Shown here piece by piece: positions 45,005 to 53,194 of a stretch of 64,000 bases of DNA. The translations under genes and the position numbers were made by a program. Numbering within the stretch: the first letter of the stretch is position 1; the number at the start of each line of letters is the position of its first letter. Origin of the DNA: Pseudaquidulcibacter saccharophilus (lineage in GTDB: Bacteria; Pseudomonadota; Alphaproteobacteria; Caulobacterales; Aquidulcibacteraceae); assembly GCF_019455445.1 (NCBI RefSeq), contig NZ_JAHWUS010000001.1, forward strand, positions 1,011,856-1,075,855, read 5' to 3'. The notes below the pieces were generated by a model, which ran no database searches, had not been told where the DNA came from, and saw only the letters and a program-made list of their open reading frames with translations.

Positions 45005-48000
45005 GTGTTTTTTAGACGGGTAACGGTTTCACTTCTAAGTTTATCTATCGCCATAAATCCGGTGATGGCACAAACTGTTGCGCCTGTTGTAAACAATGCC
45101 AACCTTGAAATGGATGCCAACCAAACCGAAAACTATGCCCGCTTGATTTTTAAATGGCAGGTGCCACGGTCCGACAGGATTAAAGCAAAGCAAATGTCAT
45201 CATTGCTGGAGCTTGAACTTCCAGCAACTACGAATGCGGACCCTGCTGTATTAAAAACCCGTGCCGGTGAATTTGTGGTTGGTAGTGCACTATCAGCGGA
45301 TAAAAAGACACTACGACTTGCTTTGGCACATGACGTGCGGGTCGAAATTTCAAAACATGGTAATTATGATGTGGTTGACCTTGTTTTAAAGGGCAGGCCG
45401 TCACCGGGGAAATTTAACCCAAATAAAAAAGAAACCCAAAAAGTTTCTGAAATTGAAGAATTACTTAAACCAAAAGAACAGCAAACCGATACTTTAAGCC
45501 AAAAACTTATAAACCGCCCTGCGCCTAAGGGCGCGCGCGTCTTATCGGTTGATGCGGCACAATCAAAATTATTTACGCGTATCACAATTAATGGGGTTAA
45601 TGCCAATCCATTATTTGCCCGCAAGGGGGATAGGGTTGCACTAACGATACCTGGTATTTACGCGCTAGATATTGGCGAATTGCGCGCAAGTCTGCCAAAA
45701 CGTGTAACCGATTTGGTGCGCTATAATGATAATAAATATACATCAGTGGTTATGGATGTAGCCCCGGGTTCTGTGGTTCGCAAAGGAAGCGATAGGGGAA
45801 AGGTTTATGTTGATATTTTCCCACCTGGAACCAATCTTGATGCACCAGATGCGTCAACAATTGAACGTGAAAATGGGAAAAATGACGGAAACGTTGATGC
45901 CAAAGCGGAAAAAAATGATATTCCTGATGCAATGGATCATGGTGAGAATGCATCCATTGAAAAGAAATTACCGCTTAATGATGCCGCCGATAAAAATGGC
46001 GCAACCGAATTTACCCAAGCCGAAGAATATAAGCCGCCTGAATACCATGACCCTGCACCAAGCGGTGTAGTTAAGGTTATTAATCGTCAGATTGGTTCAG
46101 ACTATGTTTTGGATTTTGGGTTTGATGATAATGCGCCGGCGGCAATTTTCCGCCGCGGGGCAAATATTTTCATTCTTTTTGGCACGAATGCAAAATTCAA
46201 TATTGATGCCGTAAAGAAAAGTAATCTTTATAACGCGATTACACCGGTTTCTGGTGACGGCGTTGCCGGCGTGAAAATCACTGCCGCTGATAATATTGCT
46301 GCAACACCGGCTGCCCTTGGGAAACATTGGATTGTTACCATTGCCCCAAAAGCGCCCAAAGATATGCGCACGATATTAATCAAGGGCGAAAAAACACCTG
46401 ATGGGGCAAGTCGTTTAAAAGCAACTGTTCCAGATGCTGTTACCACCGGAAGCATTAATGACACCGATGTTGGTGATACAATTCTGGTTGGTATGTCATA
46501 CGGTCCGCCAAGTGCGTTGATGCAACAACGCTCATACCTAGAAGCAAGTTTCCTTCCAACATATCATGGTTTGGCGGTTATTCCGCGTACCGAAGATATG
46601 GGAATAAAACTCGCGATGGATGGGTTCGTAATTGACCGCCCACATGGCATGGAACTTTCCAATACTTTTGCCGCTGGAGAAGATGACACACAAAATCATT
46701 CAGTGGTTTCAGCCCCAGGTTTTGTTGATTTTGTAAAATGGCGCCTTGGTCCCATGGCAGATTTCACAAACAATTTGCAAAAATTACGACAAATCGCGTC
46801 TAATGAGATTGATGACAATACCAAAGGTATTCAGGCGCAAATAAATCTTGCCCGTTTTTATCTCGCTTGGGAAATGGGTGAGGAGGCCTTGGGGGTCGTA
46901 AAAGTATTGCGTTCAATGCACCCAGAGCAGCAGAACGACCCCGAATTACTTGCGATGATGGGTATTGCCCAAACCATGATGGGGCGCGGGCGCGAGGCAT
47001 TGCAAACTTTGAATTCACTTGAATTAAAAGATGATGCAGCGTCACATCTATGGGCAACAATTGCGGCAATGGATGCCGGTAATCCCGAAGAGGCCACCAA
47101 ACAGTTTGAACAAGGCGCACCTGCACTTGAAACTTTTTCAAAAGATTATCAGGCAAAATTTGTTCTTGCTGATGCAATGGCATCGCTACAAACCAAGGAT
47201 TATGCCGGCGCAGTTTTAAGTGCGAAAAAGGCAAATGAACTTGCAGGTGACCCACATACCAAAGAAATGGCCCGCCTAATTGAGGCACAGTCAGAAGGTG
47301 AGTTGGGGCAATTTGATGGCGCATTACAAACCTTGCAAGAGCTTGCAAAATCAATTTTCCCAGATATTTCTGCGCGTGCCCAATATGCAAGTGCGATGAT
47401 GGGTGTGGAAAAAGATCCATCGACCCGCAATGAAGCAATTAAAACCCTTGATTCACTTCGTTATATGTGGCGCGGTGATGATTTGGAAATTGATATACTT
47501 CGCAATTTAGGTGAGCTTTATATTGAGGCGGGTGACATTCGCTCTGGCTTATCTATTCTTGCTAGCGCATCGACTTTGCGACCGGATTTACAAGCATCAC
47601 GTGATTTGCGCGATGTTTTATCACGGCAATTTAAATATCTGTTCCTTGATGGTGGTGCGGATGGTATGGATAGTGTGCAGGCGCTTGCGCTATTCTATGA
47701 CTTCCGTAATCTAACCCCAGTTGGTCCAGAAGGCGATATGATGGTGCGCGGTCTTGCGGACAAATTGGTCGCGCTTGATTTATTGCCACAGGCCGAAGAA
47801 TTATTATCACACCAAGTTGAAAAAAGGTTGCAAGGCTTTACCAAGGCGCAGGTTGCGACCGACCTTGCGGCAATCTATTTAATCGATAAAAACCCTGAAA
47901 AAGCGCTTTATACAATTGGTGCAAGTCGGGTTGCCGATTTACCGGAAAATTTAAACCACTATCGCAGAATGATAGAGGCAATCGCACTAACCGATTTGGG

Positions 48001-48802
48001 GCGCAATGATCACGCCCTAGAATTAATCGAGTTTGATAAAACCAGTGACGCAGATAAAATTCGTGCCGAGGTTTATTGGCGCCAAGGCGATATGCAGCAA
48101 GCATCGCTATATGCGAATAAAAATCTGCCACGTCCTGCACTTAAATTTTCGCCTAATGCAGCGTCTGATGTATTGCGTGCGGCATTGGCGAAATCATTAT
48201 CTGGCGATCGTGCGGGTGCAATGGCAATGGCACGTTCATATGGACCGGGTATGAATAATACTGAATTTGCCCCTGCGTTTAATGTGGTGACATCGGAAAA
48301 TATTCCGACGCCAGATGCAATTAAAACTGCGGTTGATTCGGTGCGTGGTTCGTCACCATTCTATAATGTGATTGAAAGCGTTCGCGATGGTGTACAGAGA
48401 TTGCGTGAACCAGAGGGCAATCAATATGCCGCCGCTGTCCCTAATATCCCAACTGATGGCAATCCAATGGGTTTAAATGTGCGCCCTAATCCGATGCAAA
48501 ATGTGCAGGATATTGCCAAAGAAATGATGAATGCAACCCAAGAAGTTGCCGCAAAGACCTTTGGCAAAGCGGGTAATAATGCCGAGCAATCCAAGCCAAA
48601 ACCAATCGCGCAAACCCAAAACTCGCCCCAAAGTCTGAACCGTGCACCTGAAAAACGACCTGCACCCGTAGCCAAAAAACCAGTGACAACTGCGCAAAAA
48701 GCTAATCCACCAAAAAATAATTTGGCGGCAAACAAACAAGAACGTAAACCATTTGGATTGCAAGCGCCCAAAGATCCGCCAATTACTGCGGTTGGGCGTT
48801 AG
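45005..48802 (+). CDS. Large exported TPR protein at the end of the flagellar operon
   Basis: The product is 1265 residues. It begins at a GTG with AAGGA nine bases upstream and 15 bases after the MotE-like gene. It has a signal peptide ending PVMAQ. A beta-rich N-terminal half (about 30-520) contains blocks resembling AMIN-type folds (RLIFKWQVPRSDRIKAKQMS; LDFGFDDNAPAAIFRRGANI). A helical TPR-like superhelix runs from about 590 to 1100. A Pro/Lys/Asn/Gln-rich tail ends KDPPITAVGR. A large protein of this sort follows motE in several alphaproteobacteria, but I know of no assigned function. Position suggests a periplasmic flagellar or cell-wall scaffold; a murein link via the AMIN-like part is inference. 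Confidence 0.82.
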   Translation: MFFRRVTVSLLSLSIAINPVMAQTVAPVVNNANLEMDANQTENYARLIFKWQVPRSDRIKAKQMSSLLELELPATTNADPAVLKTRAGEFVVGSALSADKKTLRLALAHDVRVEISKHGNYDVVDLVLKGRPSPGKFNPNKKETQKVSEIEELLKPKEQQTDTLSQKLINRPAPKGARVLSVDAAQSKLFTRITINGVNANPLFARKGDRVALTIPGIYALDIGELRASLPKRVTDLVRYNDNKYTSVVMDVAPGSVVRKGSDRGKVYVDIFPPGTNLDAPDASTIERENGKNDGNVDAKAEKNDIPDAMDHGENASIEKKLPLNDAADKNGATEFTQAEEYKPPEYHDPAPSGVVKVINRQIGSDYVLDFGFDDNAPAAIFRRGANIFILFGTNAKFNIDAVKKSNLYNAITPVSGDGVAGVKITAADNIAATPAALGKHWIVTIAPKAPKDMRTILIKGEKTPDGASRLKATVPDAVTTGSINDTDVGDTILVGMSYGPPSALMQQRSYLEASFLPTYHGLAVIPRTEDMGIKLAMDGFVIDRPHGMELSNTFAAGEDDTQNHSVVSAPGFVDFVKWRLGPMADFTNNLQKLRQIASNEIDDNTKGIQAQINLARFYLAWEMGEEALGVVKVLRSMHPEQQNDPELLAMMGIAQTMMGRGREALQTLNSLELKDDAASHLWATIAAMDAGNPEEATKQFEQGAPALETFSKDYQAKFVLADAMASLQTKDYAGAVLSAKKANELAGDPHTKEMARLIEAQSEGELGQFDGALQTLQELAKSIFPDISARAQYASAMMGVEKDPSTRNEAIKTLDSLRYMWRGDDLEIDILRNLGELYIEAGDIRSGLSILASASTLRPDLQASRDLRDVLSRQFKYLFLDGGADGMDSVQALALFYDFRNLTPVGPEGDMMVRGLADKLVALDLLPQAEELLSHQVEKRLQGFTKAQVATDLAAIYLIDKNPEKALYTIGASRVADLPENLNHYRRMIEAIALTDLGRNDHALELIEFDKTSDADKIRAEVYWRQGDMQQASLYANKNLPRPALKFSPNAASDVLRAALAKSLSGDRAGAMAMARSYGPGMNNTEFAPAFNVVTSENIPTPDAIKTAVDSVRGSSPFYNVIESVRDGVQRLREPEGNQYAAAVPNIPTDGNPMGLNVRPNPMQNVQDIAKEMMNATQEVAAKTFGKAGNNAEQSKPKPIAQTQNSPQSLNRAPEKRPAPVAKKPVTTAQKANPPKNNLAANKQERKPFGLQAPKDPPITAVGR

Positions 48803-48929
48803 GAACGTTAATATTTAACGTCTGCTATAAATTGCATAAAATTTGCAATTATTTCATTTGAATTAACTTGATGTTCACCTTAATCTTTCATTGCTTATAA
48901 ATTATAATATTTGGTGCGGATAGCGATTA

Positions 48930-49853
48930 ATGACTATTAAGGGTAAACGTGTTGCGGTTTTAAAAGGTGGCTGGTCGAGTGAACGTCCAGTTTCACTGGT
49001 GTCTGGCAAGGAATGTGCCGACGCTTGCCGTCGTTTGGGTGCCGAAGTTATTGAAATCGATGTATCACGCGATATTGTAAACCAATTAAAAGCCGCCAAG
49101 CCTGATATTGCTTTTAATGCACTTCATGGACAATGGGGTGAGGATGGTAAGATTCAATCCGTCCTTGAAATCCTTGAAATTCCTTATACACATTCTGGTG
49201 TGCTTGCCTCTGCATTGGCGATGGATAAAGAAAAAGCCAAAATTATCATGCAAACCGTTGGCATTGATGTGCCAAATGGCAAGGTTATGAGCCGCTTTGA
49301 AGCCGCCAAAGAACACCCAATGCCTACACCATATGTGGTTAAACCAAATGCTGATGGTTCATCTTTTGGTGTGTTTATTGTGCGTGAAGGCGAAAACCGC
49401 CCGCCCCAAAAACTTCTTGATAAAGATTGGCATTGTGGTGACGATGTCTTGGTTGAAGAATTTATCAAGGGTCGTGAATTTACCTGTGTTGTTATGGCTA
49501 ATGAATGTATTGGCGTAACCGAAATCAAAACCAATCATGAATTTTATGATTATGACGCCAAATATTCCGATGGTGGTTCTTGGCACGTTGTAAATCCAGA
49601 CGATATTCCACCTGAAGCCGTGGCTATTATGAAAGAAAATGCGCTAAAGGCGCATAAGGTTCTTGGCTGCCGTGGTGTTACGCGCACTGATTTCCGCTAT
49701 GACCCGACAAATGGTCGTGTGGTTGCATTAGAAGTTAATACCCAACCAGGTATGACACCAACCTCTTTAGCGCCAGAACAAGCGGCTGCAAAAGGGGTGT
49801 CATTTGATGAATTGGTTAAATGGATATTGGAGGATGCATCATGTCTCAGATAA
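48930..49853 (+). CDS. ddl: D-alanine--D-alanine ligase
   Basis: Ddl makes the D-Ala-D-Ala end of murein precursors. The 307-residue ATP-grasp enzyme starts MTIKGKRVAVLKGGWSSERP. It has the Ser/Glu region SGVLASALAMDKEKAK, KPNADGSSFGVFIV, VEEFIKGREFTCVV and RTDFRYDPTNGRVVALEVNT with QPGMTPTSL. It is followed by ftsQ with a 13-base overlap, the usual end of the dcw cluster. However, upstream genes are flagellar, not murB/murC. The 127-base gap before it contains a hairpin AAATTGC/GCAATT and is AT-rich enough for a promoter. Confidence 0.96.
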   Translation: MTIKGKRVAVLKGGWSSERPVSLVSGKECADACRRLGAEVIEIDVSRDIVNQLKAAKPDIAFNALHGQWGEDGKIQSVLEILEIPYTHSGVLASALAMDKEKAKIIMQTVGIDVPNGKVMSRFEAAKEHPMPTPYVVKPNADGSSFGVFIVREGENRPPQKLLDKDWHCGDDVLVEEFIKGREFTCVVMANECIGVTEIKTNHEFYDYDAKYSDGGSWHVVNPDDIPPEAVAIMKENALKAHKVLGCRGVTRTDFRYDPTNGRVVALEVNTQPGMTPTSLAPEQAAAKGVSFDELVKWILEDASCLR

Positions 49854-50791
49854 GACGCGTCCCCCGTTATGGTGCGGGTGTTCGCGGTAAATCACAAAGC
49901 CGACCACCAAAACGCCGCCAAAATCGCAATGTTCGTCATCAGCCGCAAGGCTGGTCAATGAAACTTGGCGCATGGGCGCACGCAAGGCTTCGTGAGGCAC
50001 AATATGAAAGTGTTTCGCGTAAAGTAATTCAGGGTGCAATCATTGGTCTGGTTGCGCTTATGGTTGTTGGTCTATCGGTTGCCTTTGGTGTATTTGAAAA
50101 AACTGGTGCATTCATTAGCGAAAAATCGGCGAATGCGACCCGTTATGCCGGACTATCTGTGCACCGTGTTGAAATTACTGGCTTTACTGGTCATACAATA
50201 ACTGATGGCCAAAAGGCAGAGGTTGCAGCAATTGCCGGCATTCCAAATGATGAAATCATGTTTAACCTTTCACCCAATGAAATTAGAGATCGTATTATGG
50301 TCTTGCCATGGGTTGAAAATGTTATGGTTCGCCGCCTTTGGCCTGATAATGTTCAAATATTAATCAAGCCACGTGAAGCCAACGCCGTTTGGCAAGAAAA
50401 TGGTACATTACAATATATGGATGCACAGGGTCGCAAACTCGGACCTGCGGATCCGCAAAAAGTAAAAGGCTTGCCTTTGGTAATCGGACAAAATGCCGGC
50501 CCACATGCCAGCGAGCTTTTTGCATCTTTAGAAAGACATTCAGAAGTTTCTAAACACGTTTATGCAATGATACGCGTTGCAGATCGTCGTTGGAACCTTC
50601 GCCTAAAAGGCGGGGGAGAGGTCTTGTTACCGGAAGATAACACCGAACAAGCCCTCGATGAACTTGAAAAATTACATCAACAATATCAAATCCTCGATAG
50701 GGATTTTGCGCGTCTCGATGTCAGAAAGACCGGGGCTATAATTATCCGACCCAAAGCAGAAGCAAACGGATCGAATATTCAAAATACATAA
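49841..50791 (+). CDS. ftsQ: Cell-division protein FtsQ
   Basis: FtsQ is a bitopic divisome protein linking early and late division proteins. The start is ATG 49841 with GGAGG eight bases upstream, giving 316 residues. It has a basic cytosolic tail of about 60 residues rich in Arg/Gln, one transmembrane helix (about 62-85), a POTRA domain starting VHRVEITGFTGHTITDGQKA, and the beta domain with LPWVENVMVRRLWPDNVQI. It overlaps ddl and is followed after 13 bases by ftsA. Confidence 0.94.
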   Translation: MSQIRRVPRYGAGVRGKSQSRPPKRRQNRNVRHQPQGWSMKLGAWAHARLREAQYESVSRKVIQGAIIGLVALMVVGLSVAFGVFEKTGAFISEKSANATRYAGLSVHRVEITGFTGHTITDGQKAEVAAIAGIPNDEIMFNLSPNEIRDRIMVLPWVENVMVRRLWPDNVQILIKPREANAVWQENGTLQYMDAQGRKLGPADPQKVKGLPLVIGQNAGPHASELFASLERHSEVSKHVYAMIRVADRRWNLRLKGGGEVLLPEDNTEQALDELEKLHQQYQILDRDFARLDVRKTGAIIIRPKAEANGSNIQNT

Positions 50792-50804
50792 TTTTGGGTA
50801 GAAT

Positions 50805-52094
50805 ATGTCGTCTGTGGAAAGCCGTTCTCGCACTCAAACACGCGAGCAAATACAATTATCACCTTTAATCGCCGCCTTGGATATTGGCGCGTCTAAAATC
50901 ACATGCTTTGTTGCACGCAGCACGCAGGATTTAGGGCCAACAAGGGTATTAGGCGTTGGCTCTTTGCCTTCGCGCGGGGTTAAAAATGGCAATATAACCG
51001 ACCTTGAAGCGGTGGAGAAAACCATACGTCAGGTTTTTGAAAGTGCCGAAGCAATGGCGGGAATTGGTGTTTCTGACGTTGTGGTTTCGGTCTCTGGCTT
51101 TGGTCTTAAAACCGAACATGGTTTTGGTGAAATTATTATGCCTGCGGGAACTATTGGCGAAAAAGAACGCCGCCGCGTGGTCGCCAATGCCATTCAAAAT
51201 AAAAAGTTTGAAGGCCGTCATATTATCCATGTTACCCCAGTTTATTTTAAATTAGATGGCAATATTGTTAAAGAGCCATTGGGAATGGTTGGGCGCAAAC
51301 TTGAAGTAGTCGCCACAATCGTAACTATTCCAGTTTCTGTTTGGAATAATATTGTGCTTTGTGTGGCGCGTACTAACCGCCATGTGATGGAAGTTATCGC
51401 CGCACCTTATGCTTCTTCATTATCCGTATTGGCGGAAGATGAATTGGAAAGTGGTGCATTGGTGGTTGAAATGGGTGCAAAATCGACAACTGCGGCACTA
51501 TTCCAAAATGGTTCATTGGCGCATGTTGATGCGGTTCCAATTGGTTCAGACCACATCACACAGGATATTGCACAATATTTTGAAACTTCGGCTGCGGTTG
51601 CGGAAAAGCTTAAAATCGTTCTTGGTTCAGCTATCGCAAGTTTGAATGAAGAAGAGCAGATGATTGATGTGCAACGTTTTGACGATAATGGAAACCTTGT
51701 CTGTTCACGTGCGCCACGTTCATTTGTAACCGGCATTGTCCGCCCACGGGTTGAAGAAACTTTGGAATTATTGCGCGATCGCCTTGCGTCACGTGGTATT
51801 GATAAGTCAATCTATGGCAGACGTATCGTGCTTACTGGCGGCGGCGCGCAGTTAAACGGTGTACGTGAGCTGGCGGCAAGGGTCTTTGAAGGCCATGTTC
51901 GTGTTGGTCGTCCGCAGCGCTTTGTCGGGCTTGGGGATGCGGTTTCCGGACCTGCATTCGCGGTATGCTCTGGCCTATTGCGCTGGGGTATTGATAAGCC
52001 GACTGACGTAACCAAGATTGCCCATGAAATGCAACAGGCACACCAACACCCAATCTTAAAAGCAATGAATTGGGTGAAGGAAGTGTTTTGGTAA
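50805..52094 (+). CDS. ftsA: Cell-division protein FtsA
   Basis: FtsA is the actin-like tether that anchors FtsZ to the membrane. The 429-residue protein has LIAALDIGASKITCFVAR (phosphate 1), a 1C domain with GIGVSDVVVSVSGFGLKTEH, GALVVEMGAKSTTAALFQNG (phosphate 2) and IVLTGGGAQLNGVRELAA (adenosine motif). The C-terminal amphipathic membrane-targeting helix is NWVKEVFW. Usually ftsZ follows at once. Here the next 150 bases are hairpins and a terminator and the next gene is on the other strand, so ftsA ends the operon. Confidence 0.97.
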   Translation: MSSVESRSRTQTREQIQLSPLIAALDIGASKITCFVARSTQDLGPTRVLGVGSLPSRGVKNGNITDLEAVEKTIRQVFESAEAMAGIGVSDVVVSVSGFGLKTEHGFGEIIMPAGTIGEKERRRVVANAIQNKKFEGRHIIHVTPVYFKLDGNIVKEPLGMVGRKLEVVATIVTIPVSVWNNIVLCVARTNRHVMEVIAAPYASSLSVLAEDELESGALVVEMGAKSTTAALFQNGSLAHVDAVPIGSDHITQDIAQYFETSAAVAEKLKIVLGSAIASLNEEEQMIDVQRFDDNGNLVCSRAPRSFVTGIVRPRVEETLELLRDRLASRGIDKSIYGRRIVLTGGGAQLNGVRELAARVFEGHVRVGRPQRFVGLGDAVSGPAFAVCSGLLRWGIDKPTDVTKIAHEMQQAHQHPILKAMNWVKEVFW

Positions 52095-52202
52095 ATTACC
52101 AATCCCGCCTTCGTGCCTTTGGCACTCACTTGGTCGGGTAGTTCAAACTGTAAAGATTTTTTGAAAAACGCGGTTTCCAAAAAATCTTTGCATATACATT
52201 TA
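52095..52202 (-). repeat. Post-terminator hairpin element, inverted copy
   Basis: Read on the minus strand after the terminator: TATATGC, then a perfect 12-bp stem AAAGATTTTTTG/CAAAAAATCTTT around GAAACCGCGTTTTT, then an AAGTGAG...GAAGGCGG hairpin region (52095-52139). Order, ATATGC lead and apex match the elements at 3791-3893 and 4699-4801, but the stem sequence differs. Confidence 0.65.
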
Positions 52203-52229
52203 AAAAGGCTTGGCATTGCCAAGCCTTTT
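52203..52229. terminator. Bidirectional terminator between ftsA and a small convergent gene
   Basis: The stem AAAAGGCTTGGC/GCCAAGCCTTTT has T-rich flanks on both strands. It serves ftsA (plus) and the 101-residue gene (minus). It is identical to the hairpin at 22334-22360. Confidence 0.88.
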
Positions 52230-52248
52230 GCTTTTAATTCCTAATTTT

Positions 52249-52554
52249 TTATTTTATTCTGGCAATCCAGCCGCCGTTTGAAGAAGGCATGGCGCGGATG
52301 ATTTCACCAGTTTTAAGTTTCTCACGCAATAATTTACCAACAGGCTGGAATAGGGTTTGCTTACCATCGGCCTGCGCCAAGCCAAAACTAAACCATATTT
52401 TTGCCAATTTATTCGCTTTGGCAGAATTAATGGCATCGACAACAGCAGCCGATGCTTGGTCAATATCCATGTTTTCAAGATTAATTATTAAATCAACTTG
52501 ATGGTTTTCGCTTAATAGCCCCATCCCGTCACTATCTGAAACATCGTTAACCAT
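52249..52554 (-). CDS. Small protein, possibly Smr-like fold, unknown function
   Basis: The product is 101 residues, soluble. The order of elements resembles an Smr-type domain: a strand with VDLIINLENMDIDQASAAVV, helix DAINSAKANKLAKIW, strand FSFGLAQADGKQ, helix LFQPVGKLLREKLKTG, then strand EIIRAMPSSNGGWIARI. The Smr signature residues (LDLHG and HGKG) are absent, so nuclease activity would not be expected. This is pattern inference only. It is convergent with ftsA and shares its terminator; upstream 52555-52833 has no other gene. Confidence 0.68.
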   Translation of the reverse strand: MVNDVSDSDGMGLLSENHQVDLIINLENMDIDQASAAVVDAINSAKANKLAKIWFSFGLAQADGKQTLFQPVGKLLREKLKTGEIIRAMPSSNGGWIARIK

Positions 52555-52833
52555 AGGTTTGAAACTCCCGCCAATAAATTAAGTCTTTATAAAGTGTTTG
52601 GTAATTTTTCAATAACAAAGGTTTATTTCGCGTTACCAACTATTGCTTTGTAAACCACTTGTTCACTGAAATACCCTGCATTTTAAGTGTTTTTAAATAT
52701 TTTGGAAACCTCTGATTCACCATTAGGGGGCAAATTACTATTTATCGAAGGTCGCAAAGATTTTTGAAAATTAACCAAAAAGAATAAAAAACCAACGCCA
52801 GAAAGTGTTGGTATGTGTGGAAAAGGATAGAAT

Positions 52834-53091
52834 ATGTTAAACTCTGCAATGGCTATTGAAGCAAAAGAAGACATCTTGGGCGATTTATTTGCAAAAGGTC
52901 TAAGCGCATCTACCGGCGTTGGCGCTGAGCTAGATTTAGTAGAAGCACACAAATGGTTTAATATCGCGGCATTAAAAGGAAATATCGAAGCACGTATGCG
53001 TCGTGTTGAGCTTGCCGAAATCATGACTGAAAATCAAATTTCTGCTGCGCAAAAAGCTGCGCGCGATTGGTTGTCACGCGCCAAAAACTAG
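52834..53091 (+). CDS. Short Sel1-repeat-like protein
   Basis: The product is 85 residues. The segment LVEAHKWFNIAALKGNIEAR is a Sel1 (TPR-like) repeat half, preceded by FAKGLSASTGVGAELD and followed by a helix ending AARDWLSRAKN. Similar single-repeat small proteins occur widely in alphaproteobacteria. It has no signal peptide, so it is probably cytosolic and protein-binding. The start ATG has GGAAAAGGAT upstream, a good RBS. Confidence 0.8.
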   Translation: MLNSAMAIEAKEDILGDLFAKGLSASTGVGAELDLVEAHKWFNIAALKGNIEARMRRVELAEIMTENQISAAQKAARDWLSRAKN

Positions 53092-53194
53092 TTTCAAAAA
53101 AATTGCGTAAAAACAATTATTTCTGAAATATTTTTACTTGCTTTTAATATACTTAAGATAAGTATGTCATAAATTATTTAAAAGCGGGTGCGTA

